Source of the DNA: a virus
Length of the DNA stretch: 35,689 nt
Reading direction: 5' to 3' (one strand)
Virus record (IMG/VR): IMGVR_UViG_3300020463_000052
Span: 1-35,689 of that record
A program made the position numbers and the translations under genes. Shown here piece after piece: positions 16,708 to 24,386 of this stretch; the first letter of the stretch is position 1, and the number at the start of each line of letters is the position of its first letter. The notes beneath the pieces are model-generated. The model did no database searches and had not been told where the DNA came from. It worked only from the letters and a program-made list of their open reading frames with translations.

Positions 16708-17640
16708 ATGTCAAAAATTATAATTGACGAAATCGAAGCTAAAACTACGGATGTAGCACTTACACCTAACGGAACTGGTACTGTTGAAATTACAGGTGAA
16801 TTAGTTGATGCTACACTCCAGCTAAATTCATCCACACAACTGAATAATGTAAAAATCAAATCACCTCCTGACAGTGCAGGACAATCTCACACATTGATTC
16901 TTCCAGATAATGATGTAGATGTTGATAAATATTTACAAGTAAAAAGTGTAACAGGAAGTGGATCTACAGCAGTAGGACAGCTTGAATATGCAACTATAGC
17001 AAATATAGATACAACCAATCTGAATGCAGATAATTTTACAACAGGTTCTGTATCTAGTTCTCGAATGCCAGCTTCATTTCCAAATACATCAGGATTTGCT
17101 CTTAAACTTATTACTAAGTATACCTATATGGGTGGTTCTGTTTCTACAATAAATTTTACAGGGTTAGATAATGATAGTCAGTATATTTTAGTTGCACCAG
17201 ATCTATCTTTTTCAGGAACTGATGTTTTAGAAATGGGGTGGTTAGATGCTAGCGGCAATGTACTAAATACTGGTAATGCAACAGGAGAAAAACATAAAGA
17301 AGAAGCACAATACAACTGGACTTACTATATAAATAGTGGTATAAATAGTAGTTCATCTGCTTTTTTCAATGCCAGTAATACTAATCATTTCAGACTGCTG
17401 GGTGAAAATGGTCTTCATCATCCTTTTATAGCTGAATTTAATACTGATAATTATGCACCAGCCATGATCTATAGAAGTTATCAAAACTACTATAACGATA
17501 AGGGTATGGTTGAAGCTTGGATGTCTCTTAATACAAGTAGTCCTTTTTTGCAGCGTATAAACGGCATAACTTTAAGGTCAACTAATGGTAATCAATTTGC
17601 GACTCCAACTGAAATTAGTCTTTACAAATACATGGATTAA
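16708..17640 (+). CDS. fibre-like virion protein, paralogue 2 of 3
   Basis: 310 residues when begun at ATG 16708 (MSKIIIDEIEAK). An in-frame ATG at 16651 lies inside the previous gene and is rejected because the homologous N terminus begins at 16708. It shares the N-terminal block (GTGTVEITG, PPDSAGQSHTLILPD, VTGSGSTAVGQLEYAT) and the ending ITLRSTNG...EISLYKYMD. The middle, about residues 140-270, is distinct. Only 4 nt separate it from paralogue 1 and 5 nt from paralogue 3. Confidence 0.75.
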   Translation: MSKIIIDEIEAKTTDVALTPNGTGTVEITGELVDATLQLNSSTQLNNVKIKSPPDSAGQSHTLILPDNDVDVDKYLQVKSVTGSGSTAVGQLEYATIANIDTTNLNADNFTTGSVSSSRMPASFPNTSGFALKLITKYTYMGGSVSTINFTGLDNDSQYILVAPDLSFSGTDVLEMGWLDASGNVLNTGNATGEKHKEEAQYNWTYYINSGINSSSSAFFNASNTNHFRLLGENGLHHPFIAEFNTDNYAPAMIYRSYQNYYNDKGMVEAWMSLNTSSPFLQRINGITLRSTNGNQFATPTEISLYKYMD

Positions 17641-17645
17641 AAATT

Positions 17646-18560
17646 ATGTCAAAAATAAAAGTTGATGAACTTGAAGCTAAAAGCGAAAACACAAACATAA
17701 AATTAACCCCTGTTGGTACTGGTAATGTTACGGTTAAAGGTGCTGGCGGAAATGATGGTACTTTAGAATTTAAAACTCTAACAGGTAACAATGGTGTGAA
17801 ACTAAAATCTCCACCACATAGTGCAGGGCAGTCTTATACTTTAAATCTACCCGATACTAATATAGAAGCGGATAAATTTTTAAGAGTAAAAAGTAAAACT
17901 GGTTCTGGTAATACTGCTACAGGAACTTTAGAGTGTGCTACTTTAGCTTCTGCCGATTTAACACAATTAAATGCAAGTAATTTAACAAGTGGTACTTTAC
18001 CAAGTTCTGTATTACCTTCAAGCTTGGCTGCATCAACTGGTGCGGGTTTACGGCTTATAAGTCATACATCTATATCCAATTCAACTTCAAGTGTCTATAC
18101 CATAGATCTTAACAACTTTGATAATGGTGCTATGTATAGATTACTAATTAAACAATTAAGGTTTAGTCAAGCCACGTCATATATAAACGTCAAAGCTTTT
18201 CAGTCAGACAATGTTAATACTGGTGCGGGTTTAACTTATCAGATACTAGGGTATTCTTACGGTTCATGGGTAAGAAGTAATAGTTCAAGTACTATGCCTA
18301 TAAATACAGGATCAAATTTTCAATCTCGAAAAAACTTTACTGCTGTATTTGATTTTGGAACTAAACAAGGGACTGCTTGGGGTTCATTTCAAGCTATGAT
18401 GAATGGTGCTGAGGAAGATTCTTGTTATGGATATTTTGGTACAGATGGTGGATATGGTAGTGGTGCAAGATTATATGGATTCAGATTTTACTCAGGTAGC
18501 AATCCATCTGACTATATTACCGATGCTGATATATTACTTTATAAATATGTCGGAGCTTAA
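17646..18560 (+). CDS. fibre-like virion protein, paralogue 3 of 3
   Basis: 304 residues with the same plan: SKIKVDELEAKSENTNIKL at the start, PPHSAGQSYTLNLPD at about 58, KTGSGNTATGTLECAT at about 85, a unique middle, and an ending ARLYGFRFYSG...ADILLYKYVGA. Three intact tandem copies with conserved ends and diverged centres argue for selection on several binding specificities. It is followed by a very A-rich 30-nt spacer before the next gene. Confidence 0.75.
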   Translation: MSKIKVDELEAKSENTNIKLTPVGTGNVTVKGAGGNDGTLEFKTLTGNNGVKLKSPPHSAGQSYTLNLPDTNIEADKFLRVKSKTGSGNTATGTLECATLASADLTQLNASNLTSGTLPSSVLPSSLAASTGAGLRLISHTSISNSTSSVYTIDLNNFDNGAMYRLLIKQLRFSQATSYINVKAFQSDNVNTGAGLTYQILGYSYGSWVRSNSSSTMPINTGSNFQSRKNFTAVFDFGTKQGTAWGSFQAMMNGAEEDSCYGYFGTDGGYGSGARLYGFRFYSGSNPSDYITDADILLYKYVGA

Positions 18561-18590
18561 TTAAAAAATTTAAAAAAAAAAAGAAAACTA

Positions 18591-18872
18591 ATGTCTGAAA
18601 AAATGTACAAAGCGGTCAATGGTGAAGTTATAGAAATGACCGATGAGGAAGTTGCAGCCTTTAACGCAAGCCTTCCAACAGAAGCAGAAATTCTTGCTGA
18701 AAAATGGATAGGAATACGAGGAAGTAGAAACGCAAAACTTTCTCAAACAGACTGGAGAGCTGGTAGTGACGTCACACTATCTGATGCTTGGAAGACATAT
18801 CGTCAGGCACTCAGAGATGTACCTACTCAGTCAGACCCAGATAACATCACTTGGCCGACAGAACCTAGCTAA
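18591..18872 (+). CDS. phage tail assembly chaperone-like protein
   Basis: 93 residues. The C-terminal half carries the recognisable pattern of the phage tail assembly chaperone/fibre assembly family: RGSRNAKLSQTDWRAGSD, LSDAWKTYRQALRDVP and a final NITWPTEP. Such proteins help fold or attach tail fibres, consistent with the position right after four fibre genes. It starts at ATG 18591 after an A-rich leader containing AAAGAAAA, with no strong Shine-Dalgarno. Confidence 0.78.
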   Translation: MSEKMYKAVNGEVIEMTDEEVAAFNASLPTEAEILAEKWIGIRGSRNAKLSQTDWRAGSDVTLSDAWKTYRQALRDVPTQSDPDNITWPTEPS

Positions 18873-18882
18873 CTTATAAAAT

Positions 18883-19281
18883 ATGGAATTACCAGTTTTA
18901 TATTTACCAGATGCTTACGACTTTCCAAATTTTGAATTTGAATTACCTATAGGAGAAATACCACAGTACACTCCTTTAGTGGTTCCACCCAGTGATTTAA
19001 GAGCCCCAGCAGGGGTTGAATCTAAGATTGAAGCAGAGTCTGAACAAGGAACTGCTACCAATACAACAGCTGGTATAAAACAGGTAGATATACCCATAAT
19101 CAAAGTTAAAGTTCCTGTCCCTGAAAGTGAGATATTGATTACTGCTGGAACAACAGCAGTGATTTCTGTAGCTGCTACTCTTACGGCTACAGCAGCTTTT
19201 AAATGGCTTGTTACAGCTATGAAGCCAATATTAAAAACAACATGGAAGAAGATACGTGGAAACAATCAAGCAAAAACCTGA
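18883..19281 (+). CDS. membrane-anchored protein, conserved in cyanophages
   Basis: 132 residues. The N-terminal half is acidic and Pro-rich (MELPVLYLPDAYDFPNFEF). A single hydrophobic Ala/Thr-rich helix lies at about 88-110, followed by a basic tail KTTWKKIRG, as in a one-pass membrane or virion-associated protein. From memory, similar proteins occur near the tail and lysis genes of cyanophages; function unknown. The 3' end overlaps the next gene by 26 nt. Confidence 0.65.
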   Translation: MELPVLYLPDAYDFPNFEFELPIGEIPQYTPLVVPPSDLRAPAGVESKIEAESEQGTATNTTAGIKQVDIPIIKVKVPVPESEILITAGTTAVISVAATLTATAAFKWLVTAMKPILKTTWKKIRGNNQAKT

Positions 19282-19570
19282 AGAAGAAAAGAAAGGTTTA
19301 TTTAAAAAATTAAAAGAGAATATAGATGATCATGACGAACAGATGGCAGTCCTTGGTGCAGCAGTGCGTCTTGGTGTTGTTATCTGGTCAGGGTTCATTA
19401 TTACATTAAGTTATGTCGAGTTACCGATGGTTAAAAAAGCTAGCACATCTGGCGACATCACTTTCGTAGCCTCGATTTTTACTGGTGCGCTGGCAACTTT
19501 TGGGCTGTCCACGGGTAACGGTAAGAAGAATGGAAACGGAGAAACCAAACCAACAATAAAAACAAAATGA
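19256..19570 (+). CDS. holin-like small membrane protein
   Basis: 104 residues from a GTG at 19256; an internal in-frame ATG would give a shorter protein lacking the charged N terminus. The N terminus is very charged (KPEEEKKGLFKKLKEN), then come two hydrophobic segments at about 35-53 (GVVIWSGFIITLSYV) and 67-85 (ITFVASIFTGALATFGLS), then a basic, Gly/Asn-rich tail. Two membrane segments, small size and a charged tail fit a class II-type holin that would permeabilise the inner membrane at lysis. It overlaps the following exported-protein gene by ATGA. Confidence 0.6.
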   Translation: METIKQKPEEEKKGLFKKLKENIDDHDEQMAVLGAAVRLGVVIWSGFIITLSYVELPMVKKASTSGDITFVASIFTGALATFGLSTGNGKKNGNGETKPTIKTK

Positions 19571-19923
19571 AGAAATGGATTCTTCTCTTAGCTCTGTTGT
19601 CACCCGCAGCTGCAAGAGCAAACACAATAACCCCAAATTTCACACAGGGGTCAATGAACTCAACGACAACAACTACCCAAACAATCAAAGAGGTCTCAAA
19701 AACTCAGACTTTTGGAGCCGCAGTAAAAAGCTGGTCTGGAAGCAATGTAGAACCTTCATCCAATATTGTGGCAACAGATACGACTTTCTCTGTAAAAGAC
19801 GTGACCAAACCTTGGACAATGGAAACAACCACAAGAGCGGCTGGTCTAGTAGAACAGATAGACGCAACAACAGATTGGACTATAAATACTACTACTACAT
19901 CCTTATCAGTCTTCTCACAATAA
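19567..19923 (+). CDS. exported protein of unknown function
   Basis: 118 residues. It opens with a clear Sec signal peptide (MKKWILLLALLSPAAARA, cleavage likely after ARA), followed by a Thr- and Ser-rich chain with no Cys. There is no lipobox, so it is not an Rz1-type lipoprotein. It overlaps the holin-like gene by ATGA and, in another frame, the next exported protein by 49 nt. Its place suggests a periplasmic role in lysis or superinfection control, but nothing in the sequence proves this. Confidence 0.65.
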   Translation: MKKWILLLALLSPAAARANTITPNFTQGSMNSTTTTTQTIKEVSKTQTFGAAVKSWSGSNVEPSSNIVATDTTFSVKDVTKPWTMETTTRAAGLVEQIDATTDWTINTTTTSLSVFSQ

Positions 19924-20450
19924 GTCCTGTCTTAGCAGAAGAAGAAGTTACGAATCACTCCAACCCGGTTGCAGCCGCAACAGGAAATGTTACCAACAGC
20001 GCGGTGCAATTCCAAAACAATGGAACTTCGTCAAGACAAAACTATGGCAGCGGAATCGCATGTAATGGGTCAACTATGACCTTTTCACCCTTTTACATGG
20101 GAAACCATATCAATCCATATTCTGAAAAAGAAGGTCTTGATGGATTATACCCGTCTAGTTATCAGTTAAATGAGAACTGGGGTTTTCAAGTTAACTTTAT
20201 GGTTCCTCTTGATAAGCGTGGCTTAGAGCAATGCAGACGCATCGCAGCAAGACAAGAAGAAAAGATGAGGTTAGATCATGAGCTGGTACGTGCTCTTAAA
20301 TGTGCCGAATTACAACAGAAGGGATTTACGTTTAGACCTGAAACACGTGTAGCACACATGTGTTCAGACGTAGTTCCTATACAATCATTATTACCAAAGA
20401 CAAATGTTAGCACTACTAAAACCAATAGTTTTAACCTTTTTAAAAAGTGA
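19875..20450 (+). CDS. exported protein conserved in cyanophages
   Basis: 191 residues when started at TTG 19875, which gives a signal peptide (YYYYILISLLTISPVLA, cleavage before EEEV). The much longer open frame upstream only shadows the previous gene. The mature part has a conserved core (VAAATGNVTNSAVQFQNNG, ACNGSTMTFSPFYMGNH) and four Cys (in IACNG, LEQCRR, LKCAEL, HMCSD) that could form disulphides in the periplasm. From memory, relatives with the VAAATGNVTN...QFQNNG motif are common in marine cyanophages; function unknown. Confidence 0.7.
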   Translation: MDYKYYYYILISLLTISPVLAEEEVTNHSNPVAAATGNVTNSAVQFQNNGTSSRQNYGSGIACNGSTMTFSPFYMGNHINPYSEKEGLDGLYPSSYQLNENWGFQVNFMVPLDKRGLEQCRRIAARQEEKMRLDHELVRALKCAELQQKGFTFRPETRVAHMCSDVVPIQSLLPKTNVSTTKTNSFNLFKK

Positions 20451-20478
20451 AAAATTCAAGTATTTCATATGTGATATC

Positions 20479-20562
20479 TTGGAAAAATTAGTTGCTGAAT
20501 CATCAAATAAATTAGACGATCAAGCATTAGCAATAGTTAAAAAGGGTTTAGATATTAAATAA
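20479..20562 (+). CDS. possible 27-aa peptide
   Basis: A TTG at 20479 opens a 27-codon ORF (MEKLVAESSNKLDDQALAIV then KKGLDIK) whose TAA overlaps the ATG of the next gene (TAATG). It reads like an amphipathic helix and fills the gap between two genes, but no typical ribosome site precedes it. It may be the end of a longer ancestral gene. Confidence 0.35.
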   Translation: MEKLVAESSNKLDDQALAIVKKGLDIK

Positions 20563-20702
20563 TGGCTAAACAAGGTTTATACGCAAATATCAACAAGCGT
20601 AAGAAAGCTGGTACGAGTAGATCTAAATCTAAAAGTACTGTTACACCCAAAGCATACGCAAATATGAAAGCTGGATTTCCTAAGAAAAAAGGCAAAAAGT
20701 AA
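20562..20702 (+). CDS. small very basic conserved protein
   Basis: 46 residues, about one third Lys/Arg, with the pattern GLYANINKRKKAGTSRSKSK and a C-terminal AYANMKAGFPKKKGKK. From memory, this short protein is widespread in cyanophages. Its charge suggests nucleic-acid binding. Its start overlaps the stop of the preceding short ORF. Function unknown. Confidence 0.65.
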   Translation: MAKQGLYANINKRKKAGTSRSKSKSTVTPKAYANMKAGFPKKKGKK

Positions 20703-20764
20703 GGGTACAAACATACTCAGACAAATTTACAAGCCTCTCACAGGCGATTCTCGAAGGACTATTT

Positions 20765-20950
20765 ATGGCAAAATCTAATAAAAAGAAGAATAATGGTGTC
20801 GAAAAAGGTTTTAAGAGTAATTTTAAAGCCAGTGCCGGAAACACTATTAAAACAATTCATACAGAACCTAGCATACCTAGATATCTTTATAACTTAGATA
20901 AGGAAAGGTATAAGGATCAATATAAAAAACGCAAAATAAAGAAAGCATGA
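20765..20950 (+). CDS. small basic protein
   Basis: 61 residues, rich in Lys and Asn, beginning MAKSNKKKNNGVEKGF and ending KKRKIKKA. It is preceded by CGAAGGACT, a possible Shine-Dalgarno (AAGGA at 20753-20757) 7 nt before the ATG. It overlaps the small terminase gene by ATGA, so it is probably translated with it. No recognised family. Confidence 0.55.
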   Translation: MAKSNKKKNNGVEKGFKSNFKASAGNTIKTIHTEPSIPRYLYNLDKERYKDQYKKRKIKKA

Positions 20951-21192
20951 AAAAGGCAACTGAAGAGCAATTTAATGAACTCCACCAGTTAGTCACTAAA
21001 GAATTTCTAGAAAGAGTTAAGAGCGGAGAAGCTACAACTCAAGACTTGAAAGCAGCCTGTGATTGGCTGAAGTCAAACGATATAAACGGTGTTGCTTACG
21101 ATGGCAACCCACTATCGAAGCTGGCAAAAGTATTACCAGAAATAGATCCAGAATTAGTAAAGAGCAAACTCTATGCCAAACAAAGGAGCTAA
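20947..21192 (+). CDS. terminase small subunit / DNA maturase A (T7 gp18-like)
   Basis: 81 residues (T7 gp18 is 89). The segment LHQLVTKEFLERVKSGEATT followed by QDLKAACDWLKSNDI is characteristic of the podoviral DNA maturase A family. The protein regulates the large terminase and recognises concatemer DNA for packaging. It is separated from the large subunit by two small genes and an HNH-like gene. Start at ATG 20947 overlaps the previous stop (ATGA), and its end overlaps the next gene by 20 nt. Confidence 0.78.
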   Translation: MKKATEEQFNELHQLVTKEFLERVKSGEATTQDLKAACDWLKSNDINGVAYDGNPLSKLAKVLPEIDPELVKSKLYAKQRS

Positions 21193-21409
21193 GTACGCCA
21201 ACGGTAATTATAAAGCTCAACAAAAAGCGTACAACAAAACAAGAAAGGGATTAAAACTACGAACTAGAGCTAATGCACTTAATAGAAAACTTGGTACTTA
21301 CGGAAATGGTGATGGGAAAGACGCTGCTCACTATAAGGGGAGCACTACCAAAGGCAGACTTCAAAGTCCAAAAGTTAACAGAGCAAGCAGAACTAAAAAA
21401 CGTAAATGA
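21173..21409 (+). CDS. conserved basic phage protein between terminase subunits
   Basis: 78 residues, strongly basic, with RANALNRKLGTYGNGDGKDA near the middle, a pattern I recall from other marine podoviruses and siphoviruses near packaging genes. It has no Cys and no hydrophobic segment. It overlaps both neighbours (20 nt with small terminase, ATGA with the HNH gene), which suggests translational coupling within the packaging block. Function unknown; DNA binding is only inferred from charge. Confidence 0.6.
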   Translation: MPNKGAKYANGNYKAQQKAYNKTRKGLKLRTRANALNRKLGTYGNGDGKDAAHYKGSTTKGRLQSPKVNRASRTKKRK

Positions 21410-21738
21410 CCCCTCTACTACCTAGTCCAAAATATTACTTACACAACTTAATAACCATGACAAGTTCAGATTCTAAACGGCTCTGGAGAAGAGCCATTAA
21501 AGAGCACTTCAATTGTACATGTGTTTATTGCGGAGAAAATTATGAATTACACGAACTTACACTCGATCATGTCAAACCTCGTTGCAGAGGTGGAGAAGAT
21601 CTCACAACTAATGTTGTCCCTGCTTGTCGGAAATGTAACCAAGACAAAGGTAGTAGTCATTGGCTCAGATGGTGTCGCGAGACATTTGGACATCGACCAA
21701 TTAGAGAACAAGTTATAAGCGATCATATCGCAGCCTAA
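21406..21738 (+). CDS. HNH endonuclease
   Basis: 110 residues from ATG 21406, or 93 from ATG 21457. The zinc-finger HNH core is complete: CVYCG, LDHVKPRCRGG, then N and CRKCN at about 60-80. HNH proteins next to terminases assist cos or concatemer cleavage in several phages; others are homing enzymes. The place inside the packaging block and ATGA coupling favour a packaging role over a free-standing homing gene, but this is not settled. Confidence 0.85.
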   Translation: MTPLLPSPKYYLHNLITMTSSDSKRLWRRAIKEHFNCTCVYCGENYELHELTLDHVKPRCRGGEDLTTNVVPACRKCNQDKGSSHWLRWCRETFGHRPIREQVISDHIAA

Positions 21739-21740
21739 CG

Positions 21741-21755
21741 TTCCACATTCGTACA
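21741..21755 (+). repeat. 15-bp direct repeat, left copy
   Basis: TTCCACATTCGTACA occurs here and, identically, at 22611-22625. The pair brackets the 274-residue gene. A related version (TTCCACTTCCGAACA) lies at 26386-26400, directly before another start codon. Confidence 0.7.
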
Positions 21756-21762
21756 CATACAG

Positions 21763-21781
21763 CCCCGTAAGGGGTTTTTTT
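21763..21781 (+). terminator. terminator directly before the HNH-like gene
   Basis: CCCC (21763-21766), GTAA loop, GGGG (21771-21774), then seven T. The T-run ends one base before ATG 21783, so expression of the next gene depends on read-through, or its leader starts at or near this hairpin. The stem is short (4 bp, all G-C). Confidence 0.6.
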
Positions 21782-21782
21782 A

Positions 21783-22607
21783 ATGGAAAAAGCACTGGTG
21801 GAAATGCTTGCCAGAGCATTAGCAAAGAAAGGTACAAAAGAAGCTGTAAAAACCGGAGTTGATGCAGCATCACAACTAAAAATAAATAAATATGGCTATG
21901 CACCCGGTAGCCCTTTAAGAGCTGATAAAGCTACAAAAACAAAGGGACCAAGTAGTACTATTTATAGCCCTAATCGTCGTATATTACGAGATCATCCTAA
22001 AGATGTACCCGCTTATGAAAAATGGAATAGGGAACTATATATGTATGCACGAGATCCTAAAACTGGTACTGTACGTCAACCTTTAGAGGGAGCTAAACAA
22101 TTTACAACTTCAGATGGTAAATTAACTTTAAGAGGTAAACCTAATCAAAGTTTTGCTGAAGGTTATCGGTTAAAAGCTCAACCATTAAGCACAAAAGAAG
22201 CATATGAAGCAAAAAGGTTGACCAAAGAAAAACCTTGGGATAAACCAGAACAACATGCTGCGATTGTTAAAGCTTTAGATAAAAGAGGTTATAGAGAATT
22301 ATTTGAACCCTTAATAAAATTAATGATGGCAGACTATAAAGCTAAAGTAGGTTCTTTTAAAAAACTATCTAAAGGTCATATTATCCCTGTAAACAAAGGT
22401 GGCTTAGATGTTGCAGAAAACATCATGGCACAAGAGGGTAAAAGTAAATTTAAAATAATTGATGGTAAAAAAACAAAGATACCCGGAAACTACTCTCAAC
22501 AAGATAAAAGTGATCTTTATATAGGTAGAACAAATAAAGGAGTAGCAAGCTGGGATGACTATGTTGAAATGAAGCTTCCAGAGCTTCTAGAACGCCTTAA
22601 AAAATAA
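21783..22607 (+). CDS. HNH-like protein inserted before large terminase
   Basis: 274 residues. The N-terminal 35 residues are an Ala/Lys-rich helix. The middle is basic with many Lys-Pro-Trp elements (residues 50-170). At about 198-215 it has KGHIIPVNKGGLDVAENIMA, which resembles the core of an HNH nuclease (H-x-x-P...GG...N), though flanking Cys residues are absent. The function is therefore a tentative nuclease or a structural relative. It lies between identical 15-bp repeats and a terminator, looking like a discrete cassette inserted between the HNH gene and large terminase. Confidence 0.6.
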   Translation: MEKALVEMLARALAKKGTKEAVKTGVDAASQLKINKYGYAPGSPLRADKATKTKGPSSTIYSPNRRILRDHPKDVPAYEKWNRELYMYARDPKTGTVRQPLEGAKQFTTSDGKLTLRGKPNQSFAEGYRLKAQPLSTKEAYEAKRLTKEKPWDKPEQHAAIVKALDKRGYRELFEPLIKLMMADYKAKVGSFKKLSKGHIIPVNKGGLDVAENIMAQEGKSKFKIIDGKKTKIPGNYSQQDKSDLYIGRTNKGVASWDDYVEMKLPELLERLKK

Positions 22608-22610
22608 TCT

Positions 22611-22625
22611 TTCCACATTCGTACA
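22611..22625 (+). repeat. 15-bp direct repeat, right copy
   Basis: TTCCACATTCGTACA, identical to 21741-21755; the last A is the first base of the terminase ATG. With the preceding ATCT it matches 16 of 19 positions of 26382-26400, which also directly precedes an ATG, so it may be a conserved leader or promoter element rather than a simple insertion scar. Confidence 0.7.
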
Positions 22626-24358
22626 TGACTGACGTACTAAACGCCTTACAGGGCGATTTCAAGCTGTTTCTGCAAGCATTATGGGAACAGCTAGACCTAC
22701 CTTCACCAACGAGGGCACAATATGCAATTGCAGATTACTTGCAACATGGTCCCAAGCGATTACAAATACAGGCGTTTCGGGGCGTTGGTAAGAGCTGGAT
22801 TACTGGTGCTTTTGTTTTATGGACTTTATTTAATAACCCGGAAAAGAAAATAATGATCATATCTGCTTCTAAAGAAAGAGCTGACAACATGTCTATCTTT
22901 CTACAGAAGCTAATCATAGAAACACCTTGGTTAAAGCACTTACAACCTAAATCAGATGACTCTAGATGGTCTCGTATCTCGTTTGACGTTAACTGCGCTC
23001 CACACCAAGCACCTTCTGTTAAATCGGTTGGTATAACTGGACAGTTAACTGGATCTAGAGCTGATTTAATGATTCTTGATGACGTAGAAGTTCCCGGAAA
23101 CTCTATGACTGAACTAATGAGAGAAAAACTATTACAGCTTTGTACAGAAGCTGAATCAATTCTTACGCCTAACAATGATAGTCGCATTATGTATCTGGGA
23201 ACTCCCCAGACCACCTTTACTATATATAGGAAACTTGCTCAAAGAAGTTACCGCCCTTTCGTCTGGACAGCTAGATATCCAAGAAATATTACACCTTATG
23301 AGGGGCTGATAGCTCCTCAATTACAAGAAGACATAGATAATGGAGCACAAGCGTGGGAAGCAACAGATCCTGATCGATTTGATGCAGATGACTTACTTGA
23401 ACGTGAAGCATCTATGGGTAGAAGTAACTTCATGCTTCAGTTCATGCTTGATACAAGCTTGTCTGACGCTGAGAAGTTTCCTCTTAAAATGGCTGACCTT
23501 ATCGTTACTTCTGTTAACCCTTCTAAAGCACCCGATAATCTTATATGGTGCTCAGATAGACAAAACCTTATTAAAGAATTACCAACCGTCGGACTACCGG
23601 GAGACTATTTCTATTCACCTATGCAATTGCAAGGGGAATGGACTGAATACGATGAGACAATTTGTAGTGTCGACCCCAGTGGACGAGGAACAGACGAGAC
23701 TGCTGCTGCGTATATATCCCAAAAAAACGGCTTCCTCTATCTGCATGAGATGCGTGCATACAGAGACGGCTACTCGGATAATACCTTGCTTGACATCCTT
23801 AAAGGATGCAAGAAATATGGAGTTTCGTCGTTGGTTATTGAGACAAACTTTGGAGATGGAATCGTAAGTGAACTATTTAGAAAACATCTTAAACAAACAC
23901 AACAACATATCAACGTGGAAGAGGTTCGGGCTAATGTTCGGAAAGAAGACAGGATCATTGATTCTCTTGAGCCTATCCTTAACCAACACCGCCTTGTTGT
24001 TGATCGCGGTGTTATTGATTGGGACTATGCGTCCAACAAAGATGCAGCCCCAGAAGAACGCCTCCTTTACATGCTCTTTTATCAAATGAGTAGAATGTGC
24101 CGACAAAAAGGTGCAGTTAAACATGACGACAGATTAGATTGTCTAGCTCAAGGTATTAAATACTTTACCGATGCTATGTCTATATCAGCTGACGAAGCTA
24201 TAAAAGACAAAAAAAGACAAGAATGGGATTCTATCTTAGAAGACTTCTTAGACAGTCCTCACTCTTCAGCTAACCATCTAGTGTTTGGAATGGATATAGA
24301 ACAAAGAAAACAAGCACGTGGAATAGAAGACAATAACTCTGTCTATAACTGGCTCTAG
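22625..24358 (+). CDS. terminase large subunit / DNA maturase B (T7 gp19-like)
   Basis: 577 residues (T7 gp19 is 586). The ATPase half has a Walker A-type FRGVGKSW with Lys56 and a Walker B ILDDVE with Asp152-Asp153. The C-terminal RNase H-like nuclease has VDPSGRGTDE (Asp350) and DDRLDCLAQ (Asp505) as metal ligands. It pumps DNA into the prohead through the portal and cuts the concatemer. The start at ATG 22625 lacks a Shine-Dalgarno and directly abuts the 15-bp repeat. Confidence 0.95.
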   Translation: MTDVLNALQGDFKLFLQALWEQLDLPSPTRAQYAIADYLQHGPKRLQIQAFRGVGKSWITGAFVLWTLFNNPEKKIMIISASKERADNMSIFLQKLIIETPWLKHLQPKSDDSRWSRISFDVNCAPHQAPSVKSVGITGQLTGSRADLMILDDVEVPGNSMTELMREKLLQLCTEAESILTPNNDSRIMYLGTPQTTFTIYRKLAQRSYRPFVWTARYPRNITPYEGLIAPQLQEDIDNGAQAWEATDPDRFDADDLLEREASMGRSNFMLQFMLDTSLSDAEKFPLKMADLIVTSVNPSKAPDNLIWCSDRQNLIKELPTVGLPGDYFYSPMQLQGEWTEYDETICSVDPSGRGTDETAAAYISQKNGFLYLHEMRAYRDGYSDNTLLDILKGCKKYGVSSLVIETNFGDGIVSELFRKHLKQTQQHINVEEVRANVRKEDRIIDSLEPILNQHRLVVDRGVIDWDYASNKDAAPEERLLYMLFYQMSRMCRQKGAVKHDDRLDCLAQGIKYFTDAMSISADEAIKDKKRQEWDSILEDFLDSPHSSANHLVFGMDIEQRKQARGIEDNNSVYNWL

Positions 24359-24359
24359 A

Positions 24360-24386
24360 GGGTATGGCGGCGTATTAGGGGGAGAA
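24360..24386 (+). promoter_or_regulatory. candidate phage RNA polymerase promoter, copy 1 (after terminase)
   Basis: GGGTATGGCGGCGTA (24360-24374), five bases, then GGGAGAA (24380-24386). The same 15-mer and 7-mer with the same 5-nt spacing occur at 31129-31155 (24/27 identical). In T7 promoters the transcript begins GGGAGA after a 17-nt recognition sequence, and here the 17 nt upstream of GGGAGAA are likewise conserved. The place after large terminase matches that of the T7 phi-OR promoter. The initiation site is inferred. Confidence 0.5.

Noticed and set aside
19575-19874. N-terminal 100 residues of the long frame 19575-20450
   Set aside because: This part only shadows the upstream exported-protein gene; starting at TTG 19875 gives a proper signal peptide.
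19567-20450. Rz/Rz1-type spanin pair
   Set aside because: The overlapping exported genes are suggestive, but the first has no lipobox Cys and the second has a cleavable signal rather than a membrane anchor with coiled coil.
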